Shown in pieces: positions 5,812-12,873 of a stretch of DNA of 12,873 nucleotides. The notes under the pieces are model-generated. The model was not told where the DNA came from, did not search any database, and saw nothing but the letters and a program-made list of their open reading frames with translations. Within the stretch, counting starts at the first letter, position 1. Every line of letters starts with the position of its first letter. The stretch spans positions 1 to 12,873 of the forward strand of contig JAIRLS010000345.1 in assembly GCA_031259205.1 (NCBI GenBank), given 5' to 3'. Source of the DNA: Bacteroidales bacterium (GTDB taxonomy: Bacteria > Bacteroidota > Bacteroidia > Bacteroidales > UBA4181). The position numbers and the translations under genes were made by a program.

Positions 5812-7467
5812 TCAGTAATTCAGCAGGTTTCGCGCATTTTCCAGTGCAGCTTCGGTCATTTTTTCGCCACTGAGGATACGGGCGATTTCCAGCACACGCT
5901 CTTCCCTGGTCAATTTTCGTACTTTCGTTTGGCTGTCCTGTTCGGTATCCTTCTTATACACCTTGTAATGATGCTGTCCTTTAGCGGCCACCTGCGGAAG
6001 GTGTGTAATATTGATAATCTGGGAGGATACGGCCATTTGCTCGAATATGTTGCCTACTTTTTCGGCAACGACGCCCGACACGCCGCTGTCAATCTCGTCA
6101 AAGATAAGCGTGGGCAGGGATATTTTGCCGGCAATGGTTGCTTTCAGGCTCAGCATCACCCGCGACATTTCTCCTCCCGACGCTACCTTGCCCAATTCCT
6201 GAAGTTGTTGCTGCCTGTTGGCAGAAAACAGGAATCTCACGCCATCGTTACCATTGGCGGACAATGCGCCGGAAGGTTGCAAATCCGCTTTAAACAGGGC
6301 GTTAACAATCCCCAACTGTGTCAGATAGGAATGAATCTGCTGTTCGATTTGAGGAATGGCCTGTTTGCGTTTGACGGACATGTCTTCGGCAAGCCGGTTG
6401 AGTTGCTCTTCCAGCGCCCGTATTTCCTGTTCCGTTTGTTCGATCTGCAAGTGGGAATCATTTATTTCCGACAGTTTTACGTCCAGCGCCTCGCGGATGG
6501 CCATCAGTTCGCCGACAGAGGAAACGCGGTGTTTCTGTTGGAGGCCATACAATACGTCTAACCGTTCGTTGATTTCGTCCACTCGCCCCGGACGATATTC
6601 GACGGCCTCGGCTATCTGTCCTGCTTCCGACGACATATCCCGCAGGTCGATCAAAGCCGAGTCCAAACGTTGAAGGAAACCGGTAGCGGACGGTAATACG
6701 CCTTTCAGCCGGTTCATCACAGCAATCGCCGATTTCAGCAGGGTAACGACCGAATGTTCGTCGGCGTCCAGACAGGCGGCTGCCTGCATCAGTCCCGTTT
6801 TGATTTCTTCCGCATGCAACAAGGCTTTCAATTCTTCCTCCAAAGTTTCCTGCTCGCCGTTCCGGAGCTGGGCATTATTCAATTCTTCGAACCGGAAACG
6901 ATGATAATCCGAATCTGCCCTGTTTTGCTGTTCGGCTGCTTTCATCTCTTCCAGACGGACGGACAGTTTACGGTATCCGGCATACAATTGCCTGTATTCG
7001 GCAACACGGTCTAACTGTTGGGCATAAGTATCCACAATTTGCAGTTGGAAATCGGCGGATTGCAAATAGATGTTCTGATGCTGCGAATGAATATCTATCA
7101 GTTTAGCGCCTATCTCTTTGAGAACAGCCAGATTGACAGGCGTATCGTTAATAAATGCCCTTGATTTTCCATCGGCTGAAATCTCACGCCGCAGGATGGC
7201 GTCGCCGGCAAAATCAAGTTCGTTTTCTACAAACCACGAGTCCCATTCTTTTCGCGTAAGTCCGAAAACGCCTTCTACCACGCATTTATTGCTCTTATCC
7301 AGCAGAGCGTTACTGTCGGCGCGCTGTCCGGCAAGCAAAGCTAATGCACCCAGCAAGATCGACTTCCCGGCGCCGGTTTCTCCCGTGATGATGGACAATC
7401 CGTCATAAAAATCAACTTCCAATTCCTGAATCAGGACATAATTCCGAACGGACAAATGTTTAAACAT
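5812..7467 (-). CDS. recN: DNA repair protein RecN
   Basis: This 551-residue SMC-like ATPase acts early in recombinational repair of double-strand breaks in the cytoplasm. The N-terminal head half has Walker A GETGAGKS (29-36). A helical, coiled-coil middle runs from about 150 to 370. The C-terminal head half carries the ABC signature SGGEMSR (430-436), Walker B PTLIFDE (452-458) followed by IDSGVSG, and the H-loop His in ITHLPQ (489). The RecN-typical tail EIARILSG...ALENARNLL is present, and length is standard. I choose ATG 7467 (MFKHLSVRNYVL); the frame runs on to a TTG at 7494, but that TTG lies inside the -7 element. Gene order is convergent with the HSDR_N_2 gene, so the two 3' ends nearly touch. 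Confidence 0.96.
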   Translation of the reverse strand: MFKHLSVRNYVLIQELEVDFYDGLSIITGETGAGKSILLGALALLAGQRADSNALLDKSNKCVVEGVFGLTRKEWDSWFVENELDFAGDAILRREISADGKSRAFINDTPVNLAVLKEIGAKLIDIHSQHQNIYLQSADFQLQIVDTYAQQLDRVAEYRQLYAGYRKLSVRLEEMKAAEQQNRADSDYHRFRFEELNNAQLRNGEQETLEEELKALLHAEEIKTGLMQAAACLDADEHSVVTLLKSAIAVMNRLKGVLPSATGFLQRLDSALIDLRDMSSEAGQIAEAVEYRPGRVDEINERLDVLYGLQQKHRVSSVGELMAIREALDVKLSEINDSHLQIEQTEQEIRALEEQLNRLAEDMSVKRKQAIPQIEQQIHSYLTQLGIVNALFKADLQPSGALSANGNDGVRFLFSANRQQQLQELGKVASGGEMSRVMLSLKATIAGKISLPTLIFDEIDSGVSGVVAEKVGNIFEQMAVSSQIINITHLPQVAAKGQHHYKVYKKDTEQDSQTKVRKLTREERVLEIARILSGEKMTEAALENARNLLNY

Positions 7468-7491
7468 GATGTTTTTACGAAAATAACGGTG

Positions 7492-7499
7492 CAAATTTA
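7492..7499 (-). promoter_or_regulatory. -7 element of recN
   Basis: The minus strand reads TAAATTTG, an exact TAnnTTTG match, 24 bases before the recN ATG. No convincing -33 TTTG is seen. No SOS-box-like palindrome is evident to me in the 108-base gap shared with the initiator tRNA. Confidence 0.55.
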
Positions 7500-7520
7500 T
7501 AAAAATAATACGTTACTTTT

Positions 7521-7551
7521 TTTGTATTTTAATAAAATAGCCGTACTTTTG
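7521..7551 (+). promoter_or_regulatory. Promoter of initiator tRNA-fMet
   Basis: TTTG (7521-7524) and TACTTTTG (7544-7551) are separated by 19 bases, a full match to the Bacteroidetes -33/-7 consensus. It ends 24 bases before the tRNA. It is divergent from the recN promoter. Confidence 0.75.
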
Positions 7552-7575
7552 TCTTTTCAAATGAAAAACAGATAC

Positions 7576-7647
<72 letters not shown>

Positions 7648-7658
7648 CCGGTAAAAGA

Positions 7659-7689
7659 GGTTGTCTCAAAAGTGGGGGCAGCCTTTTTT
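7659..7689 (+). terminator. Intrinsic terminator after tRNA-fMet
   Basis: GGTTGTCTC (7659-7667) pairs with GGGGCAGCC-side bases 7675-7683, nine pairs including wobbles, around a 7-base loop. Six T residues follow at 7684-7689. It begins 12 bases after the tRNA. The histidine kinase gene ends at 7725 on the other strand and may use the same hairpin, though its T tract is weak in that direction. Confidence 0.7.
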
Positions 7690-7724
7690 GTTGAGTACGA
7701 CTTGTCGCGCAGATTGATGAGGGC

Positions 7725-8735
7725 TTATTCCGCTGCCGGAATGCTGAAATAGAAGGTAGCGCCTTTGCCTTCTTTGCTTTCCACCCATAATTTTCCGCGC
7801 TGGTGTTCCACAAAATCCTTGCACAGCAACAAACCCAGTCCGGTTCCTTTTTCCTTATCGGTTCCCAGCGTGGTAAAATTAACGTTGGAAAACATTTTTT
7901 CCTGACTCTCCTTACTGATGCCTGTGCCTGTATCTTTTACAGAAACAATCACTTCCTGTTCTTTCCGGACGGTATTAATCGTAATCGAACCGCCTTCAAA
8001 AGTAAATTTTAAAGCGTTGGAAATGAGATTGCGCAACACTATTTTCAACATTTCCATATCGGCGATGACGAAAACAGCCTGTTTTGACAGGTTCTCAATG
8101 GCGATGTGTTTCTGTTCCGCCTGCATTCGGTAAAACCCTATGCTGTTGTCAATAATCTCCCGAAGATCCGTTTTGTAAAAAACAGGCTCAATGCTGTTCA
8201 GTTGCGACTGAGACCAGTGGAGCAGGTTTTCGAGCATAATGGTTGTGTTCTCCACCCGCGACAGCAATTTTCCGACGAAATCTATCAAATCTCTTCTTGC
8301 TATATTGTTGGCGTTAAACAGGTTTAACAGCACATGCATCGACGATATAGGGCTGCGCAAGTCATGCGATATAATCGATAATAGTTTGTCTTTGACTGTG
8401 TTACTTTTCTCCAGCGCTTCGTTTGCCTGTGCGATGCGTTCATTTTCAGCCTCCATTTGCTCTGTTTTTTCCGTCAATACTTTTAATTCGTTTTCTTCTT
8501 CCTCTATCCTGCGCATCAACCGAAGGACTGACGAGGTGTTTTTCCGGTAACGGTAAAGACTCAGTAATATCAGAATCGAAAACGCCCCTGCCAGAACAAA
8601 ACCTGTCAGTACGAAACAGTAATTGTCCGTACAGGCATCGCCCGCTATCCGGTCGCTATCGTTCCCTCGAAAGGCGAAAACTCCCGTATATACTGTTACT
8701 CCTACTATCCAAAACAAATGGCAAATAAGATTCAT
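7725..8735 (-). CDS. Membrane-bound sensor histidine kinase (HisKA/HATPase_c)
   Basis: A 336-residue two-component sensor kinase. Two membrane segments (about 5-21 and 41-61) flank a loop of only about 20 residues. A coiled-coil linker rich in Glu/Lys follows (70-115). The HisKA H-box ISHDLRSPISS places the phospho-acceptor at His124. The HATPase_c domain shows the N box LRNLISNALKF (234-244), the G1 box KDTGTGIS (267-274) and the G2 box KGTGLGLLLC (296-305). All catalytic motifs are intact. The tiny loop contains Cys35 and Cys40 but no known sensor domain, so the signal is unknown. No response regulator gene lies in the window, so the partner is elsewhere. The ATG at 8735 puts the first helix at the N-terminus. 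No exact -7 element was found upstream. Confidence 0.9.
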   Translation of the reverse strand: MNLICHLFWIVGVTVYTGVFAFRGNDSDRIAGDACTDNYCFVLTGFVLAGAFSILILLSLYRYRKNTSSVLRLMRRIEEEENELKVLTEKTEQMEAENERIAQANEALEKSNTVKDKLLSIISHDLRSPISSMHVLLNLFNANNIARRDLIDFVGKLLSRVENTTIMLENLLHWSQSQLNSIEPVFYKTDLREIIDNSIGFYRMQAEQKHIAIENLSKQAVFVIADMEMLKIVLRNLISNALKFTFEGGSITINTVRKEQEVIVSVKDTGTGISKESQEKMFSNVNFTTLGTDKEKGTGLGLLLCKDFVEHQRGKLWVESKEGKGATFYFSIPAAE

Positions 8736-8865
8736 GATACTTGTATTGATTGAAAAAACTGCATTTTTAAATCAAAATTTGTATCATATACGAAAATTCA
8801 TAAGCAAAGGTTACACCTGCGCAATAAAAATTTGTGAATTATCAACAAAAAAAACGATGCCGGAG

Positions 8866-9558
8866 TTATTTCATTTTTTTCAGCATGTCGGTAAGGATAC
8901 TCACTCCTTTCGATGCACCCGCCCTGATAAAATGAATATTGCGCCGATAAGTCGCCACGTCATTGGGGTCGATCAGGAAAATGGGGCATCCTGAATTCAC
9001 GCAGTCCAGCAGTCCGGCGGCAGGATACACGTTAAGCGAAGTGCCGATCACCACCACAATGTCGGCTTGCTGTATCAACTTGGCTGCCGGCTTTATCATG
9101 GGGACGTCCTCGCCGAACCAGACGATGAACGGACGAAGCTGGCAACCGTTCGTGTCTTTATCGCCTATGTTGATATCGGGATGTTCGGGCGGTATATCAT
9201 AGGGCGTGCACAGGTCTGTCACCGAACAGGACTTCATCAGTTCGCCGTGCAGGTGTATTACGCGGGTACTGCCGGCACGTTCGTGCAGGTTGTCCACATT
9301 TTGCGTAATAATATGGACTTCAAAATCTTTTTCCAGTGCGACTAATCCCGTATGTCCGGCGTTGGGTTGGCATTTCAACAGTTGCCGGCGTCTTTGATTA
9401 TAAAAATCAAGCACTAACTCCGGTTTTTTGGCAAAACCTTCCGGCGTGGCCACATCTTCTACCCTGTGCTGCTCCCATAATCCGTTGGAATCACGAAAGG
9501 TAGAAATCCCGCTTTCAGCGCTCATTCCAGCGCCGCTTAACACGATTAATTTCTTCAT
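8866..9558 (-). CDS. cobB: Sirtuin NAD-dependent protein deacylase, CobB/SIRT5-like
   Basis: It removes acyl groups from lysine side chains using NAD+, giving nicotinamide and O-acyl-ADP-ribose. The 230-residue catalytic core has GAGMSAESGI (9-18), FRD (21-23), QNVD (86-89), catalytic His104 in HLHGE, and GTS (172-174). Tyr53 and Arg56 (YNQR) match the Y-x-x-R pair that, in SIRT5 and CobB, binds acidic acyl groups, so desuccinylase or demalonylase activity is likely. The small zinc domain is reduced: only Cys111, Cys117 and Cys139 are visible in place of four paired cysteines, so structural zinc may be lost, as in other short bacterial members. I use ATG 9558; a GTG lies one codon earlier. 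It is divergent from the phosphosulfolactate synthase gene. Confidence 0.92.
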   Translation of the reverse strand: MKKLIVLSGAGMSAESGISTFRDSNGLWEQHRVEDVATPEGFAKKPELVLDFYNQRRRQLLKCQPNAGHTGLVALEKDFEVHIITQNVDNLHERAGSTRVIHLHGELMKSCSVTDLCTPYDIPPEHPDINIGDKDTNGCQLRPFIVWFGEDVPMIKPAAKLIQQADIVVVIGTSLNVYPAAGLLDCVNSGCPIFLIDPNDVATYRRNIHFIRAGASKGVSILTDMLKKMK

Positions 9559-9589
9559 CACTCACAAAATTTTTAATAAAATAAAGGTT

Positions 9590-9618
9590 CAAAGTTATAC
9601 TTTTTATACATTTGCAAA
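9590..9618 (-). promoter_or_regulatory. Sirtuin promoter
   Basis: The minus strand shows TAACTTTG (9590-9597), an exact TAnnTTTG match, with TTTG (9615-9618) 17 bases upstream, two bases shorter than usual spacing. It interleaves with the divergent promoter of the neighbouring gene. Confidence 0.55.
9607..9614 (+). promoter_or_regulatory. -7 element of the phosphosulfolactate synthase gene
   Basis: TACATTTG matches TAnnTTTG exactly, 18 bases before the ATG at 9633. The -33 region has no clear TTTG. It lies inside the spacer of the divergent sirtuin promoter, so the two polymerases would compete. Confidence 0.55.
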
Positions 9619-9632
9619 ACTAATTTTTTTAA

Positions 9633-10430
9633 ATGATGAATATTATTTTCCCGTTTTTACCTGTACGGTCGGCAAAACCGCGCGACACCGGCCTGACGAT
9701 GATGATGGATAAAGGATTGAGCGTCAGTGAGACAGAACATTTTATCGCCGCCGCCGGAGATTACACCGATTTGGTGAAACTGGCGTTCGGGACAGGCGTG
9801 TTTGTAAAAAATATTGACGATAAAATACGATTGTATAAGGAAGCCGGTATCCGCGCCTATTTTGGAGGTACGATGTTTGAGGCCTTTATTGTACGCGGGC
9901 TTTTCGACGAATTCAGGCGCTTTATCGACCGGTACAGGGTGGAAGTATGCGAAGTGTCGGACGGTTCGATAGCGCTGCCTCACGAGGAAAAACTGGAGTA
10001 TATCCGCGTGCTGGCGGGGGATGTGACGGTACTGTCCGAAGTAGGATCAAAGATACGGGGAGTTGTGTTGAACGCCGATCAATGGGTGGATAGTATGAAG
10101 ACGGAATTGCAGGCCGGATCGTGGAAGGTGATTGCCGAAGCCCGCGAAAGCGGAACAATTGGAATTTTCCGCGCCGACGGAACAGCCAATAAACGATTGA
10201 TCGATCAATTGGGAAAAGAAGTAGGCAATAACCATATCCTTTGGGAAGCGCCGAACAAAAACCAGCAAACATGGTTTATCAAAAAATACGGCGCTAACGT
10301 AAACATCGGAAATGTGGCTTCCGCCGAAATAGTATCACTCGAAACGCTTAGACTGGGGCTGCGAAGCGATACTTTTTTTGAATTTCTGCCGGAAACCATG
10401 CAGCAATACAAACAAACGCCGGAAAATTAA
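9633..10430 (+). CDS. comA: Phosphosulfolactate synthase, ComA family
   Basis: The archaeal founder of this family adds sulfite to phosphoenolpyruvate to give (2R)-O-phospho-3-sulfolactate, the first step of coenzyme M synthesis. This 265-residue protein shows the conserved blocks of the TIM barrel in order: PRDTGLTMMMDKG (16-28), KLAFGTG (49-55), YFGGTMFE (76-83), EVSDGS (107-112), LSEVGSK (134-140), EARESG (169-174), WEAPNKNQQ (204-212) and VNIGNV (223-228). Bacteroidetes do not make coenzyme M, so the product probably feeds sulfolactate, cysteate or sulfonolipid metabolism; this is inference. A plant branch of the family (HSA32) is a heat-stress protein of unclear activity, so function is not certain. 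Two adjacent ATGs (9633, 9636) are equally possible starts. The DUF368 gene begins 10 bases after its stop. Confidence 0.88.
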   Translation: MMNIIFPFLPVRSAKPRDTGLTMMMDKGLSVSETEHFIAAAGDYTDLVKLAFGTGVFVKNIDDKIRLYKEAGIRAYFGGTMFEAFIVRGLFDEFRRFIDRYRVEVCEVSDGSIALPHEEKLEYIRVLAGDVTVLSEVGSKIRGVVLNADQWVDSMKTELQAGSWKVIAEARESGTIGIFRADGTANKRLIDQLGKEVGNNHILWEAPNKNQQTWFIKKYGANVNIGNVASAEIVSLETLRLGLRSDTFFEFLPETMQQYKQTPEN

Positions 10431-10440
10431 CATTTACATC

Positions 10441-11424
10441 ATGAAAACGATTCTCCCAAAGCTCAAAAGCAAACTGTTAATCTATATCAAAGGGCTGGGC
10501 ATGGGTTCCGCCGATATTATCCCCGGCGTTTCGGGAGGCACTGTCGCCTTCATTACGGGCGTGTACGAAGATCTGTTGCAGTCGTTGCGTTCCCTGACGC
10601 CGGCTAACTTCAAAAAAATATTTACGGAAGGCGTCAATGTCTTCTGGAAAAAGATCAACGGCAATTTTTTGACGGCGCTGGTGCTGGGCGTCGGCACCGG
10701 CGTCTTCACTCTTGCCAAACTGATGCTCTACCTGCTGGAACACCACCCGATACCGGTGTGGTCGTTCTTTTTCGGCCTCATACTGATTTCTACTTTTTCG
10801 GTACTCCGGACAGTCCGGAAGGTATCGGCTGTCGTGTTCATCGTATTTGCCGCCGGTATGGGATCCGCTCTCCTGATAACGGAAGCGGCGTCCATTCAAA
10901 CGCCCGATGACCTTTGGTTCATCTTCCTCAGTGGCGCCATTGCCATCTGCGCCATGATTTTGCCGGGCATTTCGGGCAGTTTCATCCTGTTGCTGCTGGG
11001 AAAATATGAATATATACTCAATGCCCTGACGGAACTGAAAGCCGGCATTCTGGCCGTCTTTGCAGGCGGAGCGATTGTCGGACTGCTGTCGTTTTCCCAT
11101 TTCCTGTCGTGGTTGCTGAAACGTTTTCATGACGCGACGATAGCGCTGTTGGCCGGCTTCATGTTCGGGTCACTCAACAAAGTATGGCCGTGGAAAGTAA
11201 TGAAGGACATGACAACCGGAAAAATAACCGTCTGGAACTTGAATAACAGCCGGCATCTGGTGGAGGAAAAGCTGACCCCTGCAGACTATGCCTTGCAGAC
11301 GGACACCTCCTGCCAGATATACCCTGCCCTGGGCATGGCCCTGTTTGCTATTGCCTTTTATTTGTGTATGGAACTGATTGCAAGGAAAACCAGATTGAAA
11401 ACTGAAAACAAACCGTCTAAATGA
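10441..11424 (+). CDS. DUF368/PopT-family polyprenyl-phosphate transporter
   Basis: This is a 327-residue polytopic inner-membrane protein. DUF368 members (PopT) were shown to return undecaprenyl phosphate, the lipid carrier for peptidoglycan and surface glycans, to the cytosolic face of the membrane. The family signature appears twice: GSADIIPGVSGGT (22-34) and AMILPGISGSF (171-181). These are probably two related re-entrant elements of an internally repeated fold. Several hydrophobic helices surround them (about 79-97, 107-120, 130-147, 158-172, 203-222, 233-245, 294-311). I start at ATG 10441, 10 bases after the comA stop; the frame extends upstream only to a TTG inside comA. It is probably co-transcribed with comA. 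Confidence 0.88.
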   Translation: MKTILPKLKSKLLIYIKGLGMGSADIIPGVSGGTVAFITGVYEDLLQSLRSLTPANFKKIFTEGVNVFWKKINGNFLTALVLGVGTGVFTLAKLMLYLLEHHPIPVWSFFFGLILISTFSVLRTVRKVSAVVFIVFAAGMGSALLITEAASIQTPDDLWFIFLSGAIAICAMILPGISGSFILLLLGKYEYILNALTELKAGILAVFAGGAIVGLLSFSHFLSWLLKRFHDATIALLAGFMFGSLNKVWPWKVMKDMTTGKITVWNLNNSRHLVEEKLTPADYALQTDTSCQIYPALGMALFAIAFYLCMELIARKTRLKTENKPSK

Positions 11425-11494
11425 CGTTTTGGAAGTTGAGGTAAATATAATCGTTCCTGTTCGATGCAAACATATTATACTCTATTTTTATGCG

Positions 11495-11529
11495 TTTGCG
11501 GGAAATCTCAAAATTTCATGCTAACTTTG
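11495..11529 (+). promoter_or_regulatory. Probable promoter of the FabK-type gene
   Basis: TAACTTTG (11522-11529) matches TAnnTTTG. TTTG (11495-11498) lies 23 bases upstream, a little longer than the usual 19-21. Transcription would start near 11536, leaving a leader of about 50 bases. The 163-base gap before the gene holds no other clear feature. Confidence 0.55.
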
Positions 11530-11587
11530 CCTCACTTTAAAGATTAAGGAAATAGAATCATGTTGGGAAAAATAATTTTTTATTAAA

Positions 11588-12544
11588 ATGTTAAATACGA
11601 TAAACAGAGTTAGTAAATTGTTTGGCATTCGTTATCCCGTCGTTCAGGGGGGGATGGTTTGGTGTAGCGGCTGGCGGTTGGCGGCTGCCGTAAGCAATGC
11701 AGGCGGACTGGGGCTTTTAGGCTCCGGTTCGATGTCGATTGACGTGCTTCGAGAGCATATCGGAAAATGTAAATCCGCTACCGGGAAACCTTTTGGAGTG
11801 AACGTACCGTTGATGCATCCGGAAATAGAAGCCGTAATGCATTTATTGGTCGAAGAAGGAGTGAAAATCGTTTTCACCTCTGCGGGCAATCCCAAAACAT
11901 GGACCGGATTCCTGAAAGATAGGGGAATTACGGTGGCTCACGTGGTGAGCAGTTCGAAATTTGCCGTCAAAAGCGAAGAAGCCGGTGTTGATGCCGTTGT
12001 TGCAGAAGGTTTTGAAGCCGGAGGACATAACGGAAGGGAAGAAACCACTACGCTTTGCCTTATTCCCGCCGTCAGAAAAACGGTTTCGCTGCCATTGCTT
12101 GCCGCCGGAGGGATTGGAACGGGCGAAGCGCTGCTGGCTGTGCAGGCGTTGGGCGCCGAGGGAGTACAAATCGGAACCCGTTTTGCCCTCACGCGTGAAA
12201 GTTCGGCACACGAAGCCTTCAAGCAGTTGTGCCTGAACCTTCAGGAAGGAGATACGAAACTGCTGTTGAAAAAATTGTCGCCCACCCGTCTGGTAAAAGG
12301 CGACTTCATGGCGGCAGTGGAGGCAGCCGAAGCGCGGGGCGCTTCCGTAGAAGAACTGCAAGCGCTTTTGGGACGCGGCCGTTCCCAAAAAGGCATCTTT
12401 GAAGGCGATTTAAAAGAAGGCGAACCCGAAATAGGACAGGTGGCGTCCCTCTTCCGGCAACAACAAAGCGTAGAAGAGGTAATGCGCGATATTATCGATG
12501 CTTACCGCCGGAAACATGCGGATTTATTCGGCGAAGAGAAATAA
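11588..12544 (+). CDS. fabK: FabK-type flavin enoyl-ACP reductase (nitronate monooxygenase superfamily)
   Basis: An FMN-dependent TIM-barrel oxidoreductase of 318 residues. FabK enzymes reduce trans-2-enoyl-ACP with NAD(P)H in the last step of the fatty-acid elongation cycle. Visible motifs are YPVVQGGMVW (16-25), AVSNAGGLGLLG (34-45), KPFGVNV (67-73), TSAGNP (97-102), AEGFEAGGHNG (139-149) with His147 at the place of the FabK catalytic histidine, LAAGGIGTGEAL (171-182) and QIGTRF (194-199). The C-terminal part (KLSPTRLVKGDF, then GDLKEGE..IGQVA) matches FabK better than true nitronate monooxygenases. Databases often label this group nitronate monooxygenase or 2-nitropropane dioxygenase, which is the main alternative. 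An 8-codon open frame ends one base before the ATG. Confidence 0.8.
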   Translation: MLNTINRVSKLFGIRYPVVQGGMVWCSGWRLAAAVSNAGGLGLLGSGSMSIDVLREHIGKCKSATGKPFGVNVPLMHPEIEAVMHLLVEEGVKIVFTSAGNPKTWTGFLKDRGITVAHVVSSSKFAVKSEEAGVDAVVAEGFEAGGHNGREETTTLCLIPAVRKTVSLPLLAAGGIGTGEALLAVQALGAEGVQIGTRFALTRESSAHEAFKQLCLNLQEGDTKLLLKKLSPTRLVKGDFMAAVEAAEARGASVEELQALLGRGRSQKGIFEGDLKEGEPEIGQVASLFRQQQSVEEVMRDIIDAYRRKHADLFGEEK

Positions 12545-12573
12545 ACAACAGATATACGGTATCAGGACAGGAC

Positions 12574-12636
12574 GTCCCGCGGGACAACTTTGTGTTACTT
12601 CTGCGACTTTGTGGTTGAAAAAAGTCCCGCAGGGAC
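12574..12636. repeat. Pair of GTCCC-GGGAC palindromes 50 bp apart
   Basis: GTCCCGCGGGAC (12574-12585) is a perfect 12-bp palindrome. GTCCCGCAGGGAC (12624-12636) is the same with one base inserted at the centre. Between them CTTTGTG occurs twice (12588-12594 and 12607-12613). The layout resembles dispersed intergenic repeats found in Bacteroidetes genomes. The rest of 12545-12829 contains A/T-rich runs and no credible gene; a minus-strand frame across 12524-12787 simply translates the repeat. Confidence 0.55.
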
Positions 12637-12795
12637 ATTCCGCATTCTCCAAAGCGGAAGATTTTCGTGAATGTCGCCGGAAAAGAAAGCGGAAGAAGAA
12701 TTGTTTTTCATAGCGCCTCAAAAAAGGGACCTCATTTTTTTTTGCATGATTCTCAAAAAAAAAACATTCGTCGATAAAAAATAACAAAAATTAAT

Positions 12796-12803
12796 TACTT
12801 TTG
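12796..12803 (+). promoter_or_regulatory. -7 element of the gene at the right edge
   Basis: TACTTTTG matches TAnnTTTG exactly and lies 26 bases before the ATG at 12830. No -33 TTTG is seen at the expected distance. Confidence 0.5.
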
Positions 12804-12829
12804 TCATTTCAATCATAAATCATAAAAAA

Positions 12830-12873
12830 ATGGAAACACGATTATTTGCGGTTATTTTATTGGTATCGATGAC
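12830..12873 (+). CDS. 5' end of an unidentified, probably exported protein (partial)
   Basis: The window ends after 14 complete codons reading METRLFAVILLVSM. One Arg followed by a hydrophobic run looks like the start of a signal peptide or membrane anchor. A promoter -7 element lies 26 bases upstream, which supports a real start. Nothing can be said about the protein's function. Confidence 0.5.
   Translation, partial: METRLFAVILLVSM

Noticed and set aside
8736..8865. Promoter for the histidine kinase
   Set aside because: Minus-strand AAATTTTG and an upstream TTTG are present, but the -7 lacks the leading T and the spacing is about 24, so I do not call it.
12524..12787. Minus-strand open frame of 87 codons
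   Set aside because: It translates through the palindromic repeats and homopolymer runs and overlaps the fabK end; no protein-like features.

Overview
The window is chromosomal DNA from a member of the Bacteroidota, most likely Bacteroidales. The protein families point that way, and so do the promoters. Eight intergenic gaps carry exact matches to the Bacteroidetes -7 element TAnnTTTG, three of them with a well-spaced -33 element, and start codons lack Shine-Dalgarno sequences. The content is mostly core housekeeping with a few accessory traces. I did not find a complete new system. The most notable items are a decayed methyltransferase tail, an orphan Tat signal peptide, a ComA/DUF368 operon divergent from a sirtuin, and a palindromic repeat pair.

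Left part (1-2174), read on the minus strand: tRNA-Pro(GGG), then a solitary Dam-class DNA adenine methyltransferase with a canonical promoter. Just beyond its stop is a short stretch that looks like the decayed 3' end of a second, related methyltransferase gene. A small LEA-type lipoprotein gene with its own terminator sits upstream of the tRNA.

Middle left (2282-5801), plus strand: a PLP homeostasis protein (YggS family); a 44-codon ORF that is little more than a twin-arginine signal peptide; then trkH (K+ uptake), folE (GTP cyclohydrolase I) and a free-standing HsdR-N-like nuclease-fold protein. The last three are closely spaced and probably co-transcribed. The final gene converges on recN with a 10-bp gap.

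Middle right (5812-9558): recN (double-strand-break repair) on the minus strand; a plus-strand initiator tRNA-fMet with promoter and terminator; then, on the minus strand, an orphan membrane histidine kinase and a sirtuin-type NAD-dependent deacylase.

Right part (9633-12873), plus strand: a ComA-type phosphosulfolactate synthase, divergent from the sirtuin with interleaved promoters and followed 10 bp later by a DUF368/PopT polyprenyl-phosphate transporter. Next come a FabK-type flavin enoyl-ACP reductase, an intergenic region with a palindromic repeat pair, and the first codons of a probably exported protein cut off by the window edge.
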